The notes beneath the pieces were generated by a model. That model ran no database searches, was not told the DNA's origin, and saw nothing but the letters and a program-made list of their open reading frames with translations. DNA of 64,000 nt. It comes from Pyrocephalus nanus. Lineage: Eukaryota > Chordata > Aves > Passeriformes > Tyrannidae. Positions 1-12,600 of this stretch are shown here, one piece after another. The position numbers and the translations under genes are program-made. The stretch covers positions 73,962,200 through 74,026,199 of the forward strand of contig CM076259.1 in NCBI GenBank assembly GCA_038380795.1. Reading direction: 5' to 3'. Position 1 is the stretch's first letter. Each line of letters begins with the position of its first letter.

Positions 1-408
1 ATGATGTCCCAGTCTTGCAGTGCGGAATGTACCGACACAGCTTTTCCCCCATAAGTTGAATTCCAGAAACATTGTATTTGAATGAGATAAAACAGCTGGC
101 AGGACTAGTCTGCCCAGCTTGATCAAATCATTATGGTAACTTTTAAATTAATCTCTACTCAGATGTCATGGCTTAAATTGAAGATGTTTGCACCTGTGTT
201 CTGGAAGAATTAATCATTGGAAGTTTTTTAATTTGATTGGAGTTGCAAATGTATTGATTCGTTAGCTCACTTGTACCTGTACAGAGATTATTCATGATAA
301 CTACCTCTTTAATCTAAGTTAAGTGGAAAATGTAAAATAGAACTGCATAGTGAACTGTGAGTGGCCTTAAGTTACACACTCAAGCCACTAACTTTGATTG
401 AAGGCTAC
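1..408. other. AT-rich flank, no feature
   Basis: No repeat, exon-like frame or motif was recognised here. The last six bases (403-408, GGCTAC) are the left target-site duplication of the adjoining solo LTR. Confidence 0.5.
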
Positions 409-867
409 TGTGAGGAACGCTGAAGGTGGATAGGGAGGAGAACTCCAGTCTAGAGGCTTTCCTTTTACCCCTAGTCCTGGAGGGGAAGGTGCCCTTCCCC
501 TCCTCCCCCTACCTCGCGGCATCTCATGGCCTCCAGAGAGACCACAGGACAACAGCAGCTGGCAGGGAGAGAAGGTGGAGAGAGCTTTATTGTTCTGGTC
601 ACTGTGTAAATAGCTCTTGAGGGGATTACAGTGTAACCAGTGGGAGTCCAGGAGGTCTTACAAACCAACCAATTACAAGAAAGGGTTAACAACCAATAAA
701 AGAGCTTCCAGTTATCTCTTAGACATTCCAAAGACACAGGTAAGCGTGAGGAACCTTGGGAAGGAGAAGGGTTTACTCAGAGTTACAGAGCCATTTTGGG
801 AGTATGTTCACTTTAAACAACATTAAAACTTCTGCATTCTTTTATATACCAAAAGTGTATTGCAACA
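409..867 (-). mobile_element. Solo LTR, ERV2/ERVK-like, with 6-bp target duplication
   Basis: On the minus strand this 459-bp block starts TGTTGCAATAC and ends CCTCACA, the TG...CA ends of a retroviral LTR. Both sides carry the same 6 bp, GGCTAC, at 403-408 and 868-873. Six-base duplications are usual for the ERV2 (ERVK) class. Within the LTR, read on the minus strand, there are a TATA-like stretch near 850-838, two CCAAT-type motifs, a second TATA-like TATTTACA near 612-605 and an AATAAA poly(A) signal at 591-586, followed by a GC-rich U5. No internal viral sequence adjoins it, so it is a solo LTR left by recombination between the two LTRs of a provirus. The short open frames over it (426-620 +, 471-737 -) are incidental. 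The class assignment is inference; the ends and duplication are seen directly. Confidence 0.85.
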
Positions 868-1107
868 GGCTACTGACCATCTTATAGCAGCAGTAACATA
901 TGCTACAGTGCCCCTCAGTTTGAAAATACCTGGCTGTCTATTCCAAAATTGATAGTTAAGCAATCACACACTTGCCCAACATACGCAGTGTCATCATGTG
1001 GTGAATTGGGAAAATAGCTAATAAAGATTGGCTTACCAAATATCAAAAATCAGGAGAAGTCAGTTTTTATTCCTGTCGAGAGAAAAAGACACAGCAACTA
1101 CACCACC

Positions 1108-1815
1108 TACTCTTCTCAGTTTGGTGTCATCTGCAAACTTGCTAAGGTCACAGTGTCCCACCATTCAGATTATTAATGGAAATGTTGAACAGGACTGTAC
1201 CCAGTTTAGACCTCTGGGGTACAGTGATAGTTACTGGCCTTCAGCTGCACTTTTATTGCTGACCACCACTCTCTGGGCCCAGCCACTCTGCCACTTTTAA
1301 ATCTACCTCACTGTCTGCTCATCCAGCCCCAGTATCAAAGCTTGTCTATTAGAATCTTATGAGAGACAGTGTCAAAGGCCTTACTGAGATCTGGGAAGAC
1401 ATTATTCTTTACTCTCCTCTCATCTATCAGGACAGTCATTTCATTATATAAGTTTATCAAGTTGGTCAAGACTGAATTTCCCTTGGTGAATACATGCTAA
1501 CTATTCGTGATTATTTTCTTGGTATTCATATACTTGGAAATGGTTTCCAGGAGTAGCTGCTCCATTAGCTGCTCAGCTTCCTAGGGATCGAGGTGAAACT
1601 AAGTGACCTGTATTTCTCCAGTTCTTCTTTCTTCACTTTCTTGAAGATAAGAGTGAAAGTTCCTTTCCTCTGGTTCACAGGCACTTCTCTCAGTCACCAT
1701 GATTGTTCAAAGATTATTGAGAGTGACCTTGCAATGACATCAGCCACCTTCCTTAACACCTGTGTGCTTCTCATAAGGGCCTATGGATTTATATATCTCC
1801 AATTTGTTTAAGTTA
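1108..1815 (-). mobile_element. CR1 LINE remnant, reverse-transcriptase region
   Basis: Read on the minus strand this resembles the later part of CR1 ORF2, from the middle of the reverse transcriptase towards its C-terminal thumb. Landmarks recalled from avian CR1 include the stretch around 1123-1145 (GTGTCATCTGCAAACTTGCT on the plus strand) and GAGAGACAGTGTCAAAGGCC around 1361-1380. The same landmark recurs in the copy at 59945-60446, which supports the call internally. Stops and indels break every frame. Neither the 5' part nor the 3' tail is present, so this is an internal fragment. The 72-codon plus-strand frame at 1593-1811 is antisense to it and not a gene. Confidence 0.85.
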
Positions 1816-2539
1816 AAAAATATTCCATTTTAAACATGACTCCATTCTAATATTTCAGTCTCTGTGCTGAGAGGAAATCTGAAAGGATTGACACAGAGAT
1901 AATAAAGGATTTTTAATAAACTTTAAGAGTTCTTCCTCTTAAGGGAGGAAAATTTAGAAAGCATCTCTTTTAAAAAAGGATTAACTTGCTAGATAACCTG
2001 TAAATTAACCCATGGACTCTTCCAAGTGATAATTACCTTTCCTTGCATAATGGGAGTATTCATAAGTTAAAAAATTATAAAAATAATATTATCTAAGTTG
2101 TAGTATTAGAAGGAGGGGGAAAGAGAGAAGAATAAAAGTTGGTCTTCAGATCAAGAAGTTTATTTTAAATTTTTGTGGCTCTATGCACTTAGAGAAAAAA
2201 TTAGAAATTCAGAAGAGAGGGATGAAAGAAGTATCTGAGATTCTTTCTGATCTGAATGAAGTGAAGGCAATACTGGGTTGAAAGAGGAAACTGTTTATCA
2301 GTTGTGGATGTGTCAGCTATTCTCTCCTGGATCTCTGTACAGTCAGTGGAAAGAAACAAATATTTTAAGGGCATAAGTGTTCTAACCTACTTTTAGATAT
2401 ATCGCTCAAGATAAATCATGACCTTGGAGCACATTTTTCTCTCAATTGGTTATAAAAAGATCCAAAGATGACTACCTTAGATGTGGAGACATTTTTCTCA
2501 TACTTTTAAAGTTAGATAATGAATCCATCTGTTTTTTTC
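1816..2539. other. Unassigned AT-rich sequence
   Basis: Nothing recognisable was found between the CR1 remnant and the ERVL LTR scrap. There are short purine-rich stretches (about 2105-2135) but no open frame of note. Confidence 0.4.
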
Positions 2540-2680
2540 TTTTCAGTAAGAAAACTCTGAGTTGAGATAAAGACAGCTTAATAGATAAAGCAAAAGCCTT
2601 GCATGCAAGCAAAGCACAAGAAGGAATTAATTTGTCACTTCCCATCTGCAGGCAGGTGTTCAGCCACCTCCAAGAAAGCA
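2540..2680 (-). mobile_element. ERVL LTR fragment
   Basis: The minus strand matches the 3' half of the ERVL LTR at 59322-59912. Shared landmarks are the GGCTGAACACCTGCCTGC-type motif, the GCTTTGCTTGCATGC motif and the AAGCTGTCTTTATCTCAAC motif. Translations of the two copies also share the series WRWLNT/WGWLNT and IKLSLS/TKLSLS, although neither encodes a protein. The LTR is cut off abruptly at about 2680, where a plus-strand CR1 piece begins. It is about a quarter of the full LTR length of roughly 570-590 bp. Confidence 0.75.
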
Positions 2681-2681
2681 T

Positions 2682-3004
2682 GTGAAAAAGAAGGCTATGG
2701 TGGGACCTCATTGCAGCCTTCCACTACTTAGCAGGGGCTTATAAAAAAGAGGAAGAGTGACTTTTTATGTGGGCAGATAGTGACAGGGCAAGGGGGAACA
2801 ATTTCAAACAAAAAGAGGATAGATTTAGATTAGAGATTAGGAAGAAATTATTTACTCAGAGCATAGTGATGCACTGAAACAGGTTACCCAGAGAAGTAGT
2901 GGATACACCATCCCTGGAAGTGTTCAGGGCCAAGTTAGGTGGATCTAATGGGTGGCATTTCTGCCCATGGCCAGTGGATTGGAACTCGATGACCTCTGAG
3001 CAAC
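2682..3004 (+). mobile_element. CR1 LINE 3' region
   Basis: This is the CR1 segment just after ORF2. It contains CTCATTGCAGCCTTCCACTA near 2707, the AGATTAGGAAGAAATT block, CAGAGAAGTAGTGGAT and CCATCCCTGGAAGTGTTCAG. It stops at about 3004 in GATGACCTCTGAG, before the octamer tail, so it lacks both ends. It lies directly against an ERVL LTR scrap in the opposite orientation. Confidence 0.88.
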
Positions 3005-6000
3005 ACTGAATTGATTTTTATTTAAGCTTACTACTGGAAAACATTGGATAGGGAGACAGATTTAAATACTATAATTTCTCTTAGTCTCTTTCTGTAAGTC
3101 ATATCTGCAGATAAGCACTGCTACTAACCTGAAATTCATTATTCAAGACTTTGTTTCAGAATCAGTGAAATGAGACTCTTGCTGACCCATGACATATTTT
3201 ATTTTGATTTCATTCTTGTCTCCAAAACAACAAAGTCTTTAAATTTCTTCGTTCAACCAACAAATCAAGAACAGCACCTTGTTTATTAAAAGGAAAAAAA
3301 CCACAAACATTTAAATTTATCACAAATAGGGACAATTACTTTCAGAAATCTAATTTTAGGGTTCTGCAGCATGGAAATCTCAATCTTCCTTCAAATACAA
3401 GGGGTAAAGCTTTTTCTAGATGATCCATATTCATGTTTTGAGGTAGAATTTACTACTTTACCTTTTTGTGAACTGAAGAAAAATAAAAAAAATATTTTAA
3501 ACTATAAATGTGACCTTCAGGCATATAAAATTAAAATGATTGCAAGTGCCTAAGGAATTTTCAGTACAGAATTTAGTTTTTTCCCCCAAACTCATGCACT
3601 GAACCCTTGACTGTCTACCCTGTTTATCTGTCAGTTCATTCCGCATTTGTGTTCTTTACCATGTAAATTACTTTTTTCCACCGAAGTCACTACAAAGGGA
3701 GAAGCTCTATCCAATTTAGATAAAAGCTGTTCAGTGTCACCTGGCATCAGATTACAAGTTGGTGCTTTATCAGCATTCATATATAGATGATTCATGTTCC
3801 CAAATACTTTAAGACAGGACTTTTTGACACTGATGTCTGGCCCTTAAGTATTCATTTCACATGCCTGTAATGCACTGAAATATTGCATTATGTTAACGTA
3901 GATTGCCTTCAATAAGGCCTTTTCTGAGTCTAGACCTAAAAGTCTTATAAACAGGTTGGAAAATAGATAGGCTGGGAATATCAGAAGAGTTAAAATCAGG
4001 TGTGCTAAGCCCCTGGTTAACATCCTAACATTTAGTTCTTTAATTTCTTGCTGTGTGTCCTTTTTTCTTATCTTAGCGATCTTGTTTTGGCACATTCATT
4101 CTTTATAATGATGTACAAATTGAGTTTCTTTATGCTTAAATGAAGTTATTTTGCTTAACAAAAATATATACAATTTTTGTATACAATCAATTGATCCATT
4201 TAGATTTGTAATGAATTTTGCATTTGTGTGTTATGCTTTCACATTTATTTTAACAGAGTCATTAAGCCTCTCCTTCAGGAAAGAACCTGAAGATTAATTA
4301 CCTTCACCTCAAATCACACAGTGAGTTTGGTAAGTGCATGAAGAAAGGGAAATTGTCTTGTAACCAAGAGGGCAAGAACAGAGAGTTTTCGTAATTTAAA
4401 CATACCGATGATCAAATATATAACAAACTGCCTTTAGGTATTCTTTTGTTTTGGTTTGGTTTTTGGGTTTTTTTATTTGTTTGTTTCCTTGAATTATCTT
4501 CTGCTTTGCTAAAGAAGAAAAATGGACGGATTTTATCCCTGGGCTAGTAAAGTTTCATGACTTTTCATCTTCCTGCCTTACACAGCCTGCCAAGGAAAAA
4601 ATGCAGAAATCTAAATCCCACACAAAGCAATAAGCTATCCATCAGATCACTCAACCTGAGACTAGCCTCAATTTTTTTACAGGGCAGAACAAATCACTAA
4701 AGGGTGAAAAGTCTCTGCTGTTCTCCTGTTGTGTGAAACAGTGGGATTATCAGGGACTGAGCAAACAAACCATACTTCTAAACAACAACAGTCAATCATC
4801 ATACTATTCCTTCATCATCTTATTTTTTCTTTGGTATAGTTTTTAGTTTTCTTATTCATTATCATCCTTACAGTTCAATATTGACTGAAGTGATATTTGG
4901 TTATAAGTAATCCTTTATATACTTACACTTTTTTTCACTCATCTGGGTCTAAATTTTTAAGTAACCTGTCAGATGAAATCTATAAAATATAGGAAAGCCA
5001 ACTGATAAAAATTACAATAACAATAAAATAGGAACACATTAAGCACTCAGTTACAGTGTCAGAATATGAGTATTTGTCTCTCCATTACATTTAGATGATA
5101 AAAATTTATACTTATATTCACCAAATGTGTTACGATTACCACAATTATTTTATTTTTTAAATAAAATTTTATAATTGTTTTTACTAGGAATTAAAATTGA
5201 ATTTTGATCACAGGATGATTCAGTAGTTCAATTAGCTATTATCTCCAAAAAATTTTATAAAAATAACTTTATTTTTAACATATATCTCACTGGAAAAGAA
5301 AATTAGTATCCTAACATCATGGAAATCTGTCAGATTTTTATAAATTTGGCAAGCCAAACTGGGCTGATAAAAGCAGGTCATCAAAACTTAAAAAAATAAT
5401 TTCCAGAATATTGAAAACATTATACATGATACTTTGTAGTTATTAGATTGCTTGACATTGTAGCACTTTGAAAATATAATTTTACTAAGAGTAGGAAAAA
5501 AAGGTAGATGAAATCATTAGATCGTATGCAAAGAACGACAGAAAAATATGAACACGCAGGCCAATAATTTTCTTTAAATACTCTGTGAAACTGATTTCTA
5601 AACCTGCAAGAAGAAAAAATTCTCATTCAAAAATCATGTGTGCTTCTTAGCTTCCACAACTAAATGAAAGCTACTGATTATGTTGTATTTTTGCAAGTCA
5701 GGGTCTTATAGAAATATTTTGTTTTGGAATTAAAATCCTGACAGTTGTATTTCTCCAGTTTGACAGTTTTTCTTGCAGGTGCAGGGTTTTCTAAAAGGTT
5801 TATTTAGGAAATAGAACTCAAGGAAAAAAATCTGTGAAAGCTTTGAAATTATACATTTGTTTCTTATTATAAATATTAATAAAACATTCATGTGTGCTGA
5901 AATGTTTTAATAAATATCATTTTGGCAGTGTTTCCTATTCCTCTCAAAAGATTCCTTTAGAGAGTAGTTTATGAGTGCATTTGAAAATATATTTATTTCC

Positions 6001-7696
6001 CTCACATTTGCAGTGAAATGCACTAAGCTGATATTGTAACTCACCCTTCTTGAAGCAGTTTGTGATTCTGAACCTCTAGAACACATTCACCACTCCTTTC
6101 TTCTTAAGTAGTCAGCAGAATGGAGAATTGTTCTTAAAATGATAGAGAGGGAAAGACTGCAATATAACACAGATAAATTGGTGCTCCCTATAAAGTGAAA
6201 AGATCATAGATACCTTTTTATGTCTTGGACACAAGACACATGTGAACTTGGGAAATTCACATGGGCATGGAGAGCTCACGGCTATTACTGATTTTTTCAT
6301 ATTTCAAATGGTAATGGGTGGGGCATACCACATGTTAAGAGGATATGCAAAATTGTGAGAAAAAAATGTGTCAATATAGAGGGGATAAGTTCCTTCACAA
6401 TCTGGAGAAGTTTGAACCCATCTTGTTTGAACAAGAACTCCCACACATAATAAGAAAATGTCCTTTGTCCTTCAAGCTTATTTCTGATGTCTGCCTTTGG
6501 ACAGAAAGAATCATTTTGTAGAAATAATGTTTCTTTCTGTTGACCATAGAGGGCTCATGGGTGACTAGCTTTACAGTCAGATGAATGTGAGTCCCAAAAG
6601 TTTGGAAATTCTTGTTCTTTCGTCCACTAGTCTGCTGAACTGAGTGGTAGTATGAAAATTAGCAGTGCCTTGACAATGAGATATTGGCAATTGTGTCTTT
6701 ACTGTAAAAAAATATGGAAATCTACCTTTGTATTTGACTATTTAAAACTTAAGGCAAATGATGAGTAAGGATCATTTTTTTAGTGTCAATGAAACAACCA
6801 CTTTTTCTTTCAGATTTCTGAAATCAACCTTGGTGAAACTAAAGACAGGAAAAGCACCTTTTCTTCCCATCTTTTTATAATTGATCTTGAGCAATTAATT
6901 TGAGGAATTGCTGCTAAACAATGGAAGGTTTAAATTATTACTGGAAAGTTAACATAAATTAGGTTCTTACTGGGAAAACCATTCCTCTGTGATGTTAAAG
7001 ACGTGTGTATTTTTTAAAATTAAAATGGAAAATGAGCCAACAAATAAAAAAAAAAAATAACCCTACAAAAGCTCTTTAAACTTCCTGTGAAAACATTTTT
7101 TCTTTTCATAAGAGTTAGTACCTACTAAGGTTTAGACAAAAGGTTTTTGATTGTTGCTTACTAGAGATTTGTGCATACCATACATCAATCCCTACTATCA
7201 TCTCTATTATATTGATTAAATTACACTTTTTTGTAATATCTTGGTAATTTTTTGAATGAATATGATCTTTATATGCCACATGTGCTCTTTGAGATATGTA
7301 TCATCACATATCAAACCCCTTTTACTATAAATTAATGAACAAATAATTTCGCTTTGTTGCTATGACAATATATTACAGATAGATAAAAATCTCCAAGATA
7401 TCTCTGTTACAGACATAAAGAGAGGAATTATACAATCAAGATTTATCCACAAAAATTCAAAGGGCTTTTAAAAATAATTTAAGTAGCATATGACAAGAGA
7501 GCATTTTAATTGACTGTTTAGTTAAAAACAAACAAAACCAAAACAAAACATCTGAAATCATCTGAACATACAGTATTTTATTTTTATTCTACTGAACACA
7601 CTTTCCTTCCTAGGTAACAGTAAATCTGATTTGAAACCTCTTTTTTTGTTCTACTCCAAAGTCACATACATAGGTAATGTATTAGTAAGGATTTGG
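3005..7696. other. Long repeat-poor AT-rich stretch
   Basis: About 4.7 kb with no recognised repeat or exon. It is strongly AT-rich, with many short A/T tracts and isolated AATAAA motifs of the kind expected by base composition. The 83-codon minus-strand frame at 3844-4095 has no recognisable domain. The part around 3600-4100 is less AT-biased and repeat-free, which could mean sequence constraint, but nothing in a single sequence shows this. Confidence 0.4.
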
Positions 7697-7770
7697 GTTA
7701 GTGCATCTTAAACTGTGCTCCATGGACAACTGGTGGTGCAGAAGCCTGTGATATGAGATCTACATATTTC
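7697..7770 (+). mobile_element. Possible hAT-Charlie (MER5-like) scrap
   Basis: The series CTTAAACTGTGCTCCATGGA followed by CAACTGGTGGTGC resembles the terminal part of hAT-Charlie non-autonomous elements, whose consensus reads roughly TCTCAAACTGTGGTCCGCGG then ACCACTGGTGGTC. Only about 45 bases align by eye, and no second terminal repeat or 8-bp duplication was found. An ancient chance-degraded copy is plausible. Confidence 0.35.
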
Positions 7771-10700
7771 TTAAAACACTTGAGTTTAAAATTTGATGAT
7801 TAATGAGAATGGTTCTGCGAAAGAAATGCTGGGATTTAACAGTGACCTGGAAAGCCATTTTGTTTAAGAGCAAGTAGTTCAACCGAAAAGAATATTTTTC
7901 TATGTATTTCATGAAATCAAACTTGAGTAAAGATTGTCTTTAAAGTATTCCTACTATAGTGATAGAAATTGAAGTTATTATATTTCCACAGAAGAGAAGG
8001 TTTCAGGCCATTAAAACCTTTCCATATCTTTTCCATGGCATCTCTAGGTGATCTTTATTACTTTCTCTTTTTATTCTGTAAAAATATTTATCTCTGGGTT
8101 TTTTTCCTCAACACATTTCCAGTTACTTCACTTCAGTTATGCATTTAAGGAAGCCATAAAAATAAGATCAGAGGTTCCTGTAATCTTATGTCACATCAGT
8201 TGGGGCAGAAGACAGTGTCTCCACTTGCTTCGGTAAGGCAGGAGCTGGATCTTCCAGGAGTCACTGTCCAACACCTGTAAGTATTTCGAAAGGATATTCA
8301 GAGTCTCTGAGAAATCAAACCTTCTTTGATAATTTGAAAAGTTTGGGCTGTATTTATAAAATACCGTATTCTCTTTATTTCAGCAAATGTGATCTGATTA
8401 TTGAATATCCACATGTAGTTGTGAATACTGAACTTAATGGTGCTTGATTCCCTACAGTGTAAGTTCTTATGGAAATGTACCTGCTCCTTTTTTCATTCAA
8501 AAAAAAAAAAAAGGCACAAACACTTATAAGGTGGACAATTATGTTAGTAATAGGCAAGAAAACATAATAGAAAAATTATAAAATTTTATATCCCCTCTGA
8601 TGATAAAAACCATGAGATGATACAGTCCTTGGCTGTATAGGTCTGTCCATGGAGAGATTATCCAGATTTAGGGTCGTCCTCCTACTTCAGAGTCATCTGT
8701 AACAGCAGCCAACAGGACTCAGATTTGAAGAGTCCCTTGGACAATACGCTTTAATATTACCTCATTAAGAAAGTTAGTTCCAGAGAAGATTCATGTAAGA
8801 TTTCAAGCAGACAAGCTTCTCTCTATGTATTTATGATTAAGTACATATTTCTTTCTCTGTGTACATTGACTAACTGTGCAAGAACTATGCCTGAACTTAT
8901 TAAATATAACCTTGACTAGATACACCTAGATGAAATAGTAGTCACATGGTATCTGTCATACAGAGATGTAGACCTGGATTACCCATTACGTGCATCACTA
9001 ACTCAATGTACAATAGTCTTTTGGGCTGACAACTACATAGGTTTTGAAGGGAGATTGGTTTTGGTGTCTAAGAAAGTATAAGAAAAACATTTTTCCCCTG
9101 GCTAAACATTTGTAAGATCTGTTTCCTGTACAGATCATTTAGTTTCTTCTAAGAGGTAAGTTTACACTGTGATTCATTTCCTAAACTCAGTGTTAATCAA
9201 CTACTTAGATAATGACTCTTTCCACAAATGTTTTTTTAGCAACAGAGTACTAATATTTTTTACAGCTGTTATGATCTGAGGACATGGGTAGTCACATTTG
9301 TAGTTTTTAATTAAGGATATAATTAGAAAAAAAACACAAACATACAAACCTGTATAACCTCTCTGAGGTTGCATAGGTTTTTTAAATGATATAATATAAT
9401 ATTGTCATTGCAGCTATCTACACAATTAGACTGAGTAACTGGGAACAAACGAAAAGTAAAAACATTTAAGCAGTATGAAAGACTATCTAAAAGTGAAACT
9501 AAGCAGATAAAAAAAAAAGGAGAGGAAGAAGAAAATATTAGCAACATTGCATACATTATTCACCTCAGAGAAAAAGAAATCTTCACCATGAATATAAAAA
9601 GTAATAAAAAGTAACATCACCAAGATATAAATGAGAAAAGATGTCTGTTAAACACCAAATGATCCTGTAGAGCAGACTCAAAAGAGTGTCTAGTAAAAAC
9701 ATTATAGTTCTGCAAAATAAGCAAAACCAGAACAAGTTTTTGTCCCCAAAATAGGATATGAAGAACAAATGGGACCACCTGCTTTTCTTTTCTTTTCTGT
9801 ACTGGCAGTGAAAAATTGAAACAGCAAGTGAGAGGAAAGATAGGGAATGATGAGAAAGGGAGGAAGGGAGGCCACCTTTTTTTCTCCATCCCCTTTTTGC
9901 CAAGCTCTTAAGCCGGACAACCTTAACCCCTGTGACTAGGAACCGTCATGGATCACAGCCATCACTGCTAAGCCAGCATCAGTTCTAAGATGCTGTATAC
10001 TCACACAGCTATATTAAATTTAGTATATGTTTCATACAGACTAATTTTTTTTTGCATATATAATGGCAAGGTTTAATATTGGTTCAGAACTAAACACTGG
10101 CAATGTCATTTTGAAAATTGAAAATATTCTGCTTTTCTGACTTTACACGGTCATATCAGATCTCCAGTTTCCTAAGTATAGATACATCTATATGTTCATT
10201 AGCAGCAGATACCAAGTCCTGCAAGTATTTTCCAAAGTAGAAAATAAAATTCAGCAATCAATCTTAAAATACACTTTTAATCCAACAAACAAAAAAAAAA
10301 AAGGAACTGGAAATAAATTTCAAACTATATTATTATGTCAGGATTACATGCATGTAGAATGGTTTGCTCACAAAAGCTGAGGTCATGTCTACTGCATTTC
10401 ACATCATTAACAGTTTAATAATTCTAAATTGCAGAAGGCTAACAATAGTGAAACAAATTTGTAAGTGGGAGAAGTTAGACAAGATGTATTGCAAGGAATA
10501 AAATCAAATCAGAAAGAAAACCAAAATTCTTCCCACAAAAGCAAAAATTTTAAAAGATTTTAAGATGGGCTCATGTTAAATTTTTTAGACGTTGTCAGGG
10601 ACTGCTTGTTTGAAATGGCAGAAAATGTCATGGTTGCTTTCTCATCATTACTCAAAAAGATGTGCACAAACATAACTTGGGTATGCGATCTTCTTCATTG

Positions 10701-11439
10701 CCAAGCCCAAAAGTGTGTAATACACAGAGCTTATACCATGATATATCAAATAAATTCAGTGTAGCATGTAACTATATTCCAGTAAAAAAAATGTGCTGCC
10801 CTATGTCCATCTGTTTTAAAGTCAAACATTTAGTGTGCTTCAATTATTTTGCTGTGCATGATTTTTTTTCAATTATGAGAAAACCATGTCATAGGGAAGA
10901 TTCCTCCTTTAATCTTCAAATTGTTCTTTGTGATAATTTTCTACTTGCACATTTCTAAAGCAGATGGCAGGTTACAACACCCAGTGTTGCTCTTGCATGG
11001 TAATTTCCTTCTGTAGAACCTTAAACATAAAAACTATTTTTTCACAATTATAAACATTGTAGGACTCATTGCTTCTGTATACTAAATCACTTTTAGAGAT
11101 TATATTGTGACCAACAAATTATGACATATTATTTAGGAAAGAAGAATGAAACATACTTCTAGTATAAATACTGAAAGATACTGTTTTATTGAATTAAAAT
11201 GTTGTTATTTTCTTTTTGATATTAAATAGCAACAGTTGTATGTTACCTCTATTGTTACACTTAAAACTGTACATAGAGAAAATGGAATTAATCTTTAGAA
11301 CTAGAGAAGTATTGTTTGCCTAAGTAAATCCTGAATTACCAAATGGAAATGCAGCAAAGAGTGACCATTAGTCCAGTTATAATAGCACTAATCCTTTAAA
11401 CTGATGCAGAAAACTCTTTGATAATAACACACTAGAAAC
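7771..11439. other. Repeat-poor AT-rich stretch
   Basis: No gene or recognised repeat. Purine-rich minus-strand frames at 9583-9920 (up to 106 codons) overlap one another and come from a low-complexity GA-rich block at about 9820-9890. Their translations are K/S/F-rich with no domain. Short A tracts occur near 8500 and 10290. Confidence 0.4.
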
Positions 11440-11724
11440 TGTTAAACTGTACTACCTCTCTGCCACTCTCTGGGATGGTCCTGTGGGTCTTCAGGTCAAC
11501 ACTGACGATTTCCACTGAGCAAAGGGAGCCCTACCATCAATCACCTTCACATCCTCTTTGCTGGTAAGTGGTCAACAACGTGGATCGAGCACAGAAATCA
11601 TTCCTCAAGTCCTGCAATATCCTTGTGACTATTTTTCAGTGTTTTCTGTTTGCAATGTGTTTCTTCCTCTCTGGTTGTTTCAAGGTCTAGAATTCACTGG
11701 CCAGGTCTACTTACCTCGATCATC
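11440..11724. other. Unclassified GC-elevated block beside ERVL LTR
   Basis: This block is clearly richer in G+C than its surroundings and abuts the 3' end of the minus-strand ERVL LTR at 11725. If that LTR were a 5' LTR, this would be proviral leader. I cannot match it to the leader-like sequence at 16887-17400, so its origin is open. Confidence 0.3.
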
Positions 11725-12303
11725 TATCATGGTTTAGCCTCAACCAACAACTATGGACCACACAGCTGCTCACTCCCACTTCCACTTCCCCTCCCACCCC
11801 TCACCTCCCAGCCTCACTGTGGAAGAGAATCAAGGAAAAAAGAAATGTAAACCTCATGGGCTGAGAAAAAAACCAACTTTATAAATAAAAAATATGTCAT
11901 AATTTAATATAATTATATAATAGAATACTAATAGTAATGAAAATAAGTGATGCATAATATAATTGCTCACTATCTGCTGACTGATGCCATGTCTTTTTCA
12001 AAGCAGCAAAGTGTCTCCTGGCCAAGTGCCCCCCTGTTTATATTCTGAGCATGACATTATGTAGCATAGAATATCCCTTTGACCAGTTTGGGTCAATTGT
12101 CCTGGCTATGCTCCCTTCTGGCTTCTCATGTATCTGCTCAGAGAAGAGCATGGGAAACTGAAAAGTTCCTGTTTTAGGGTAAGCACTACTCAGAAATACA
12201 TAAAAATATCAGTGCGTTATCAACATTATTCTCATCCTAAATCCAGAAAACAACACTGTATCAGCTACTAGCGAGGAAATTACCTCTATCCCAGGTTTTG
12301 TCT
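11725..12303 (-). mobile_element. ERVL LTR, near full length
   Basis: The plus strand opens TATCATGGTTTAGCCTCAAC, the complement of an ERVL LTR 3' end (GGCTGGGGTTAAACCACGACA type), and closes in ATTACCTCTATCCCAGG, the complement of the LTR 5' end. In between are the CACACAGCTGCTCACTC, CTCATGGGCTGAGA and GCATAGAATATCCCTTTGAC blocks. The copy at 25650-26226 has the same blocks in the same order and the same A-rich middle, so the two belong to one subfamily and one orientation, 14 kb apart. No target duplication could be seen. Possibly a solo LTR, or an end of a decayed provirus. Confidence 0.8.
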
Positions 12304-12600
12304 GCCCTCAGATCCCCACCACTAAGTCCCTGGACCTGGCCCAGATCCCTCACAGCCACATGTTTGTCTCCATTTGCTCTGCTGGACTAGTTTCCCAGTT
12401 GATCTTTAGCCTGGCCTCATGCCCATGGCCCTGTTCAGCCATTCTGGGGCTGTCTGACCCTGGTTCCCCTCACCAGCCCTGGGTCCAACCACCTCCCACA
12501 GGCTGATGCTTTACATGGTAATTTCCCGACCTCTGCCTGTCCACATCCCCACATGATGCCTGCCAATGTCCTGGGCTATGGTCCCCTGTAACAACAGGCT
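12304..12600. other. Unclassified GC-rich block beside ERVL LTR
   Basis: About 300 bp rich in C, CT and CCC runs, with no recognised motif. It adjoins the 5' end of the minus-strand LTR, which is where the last internal sequence of a provirus would lie if that were the 3' LTR. No polypurine tract is obvious on the minus strand. Confidence 0.3.

Noticed and set aside
9583..9920. Three overlapping minus-strand frames around 70-106 codons
   Set aside because: They arise from GA-rich low-complexity DNA and differ only by frame.
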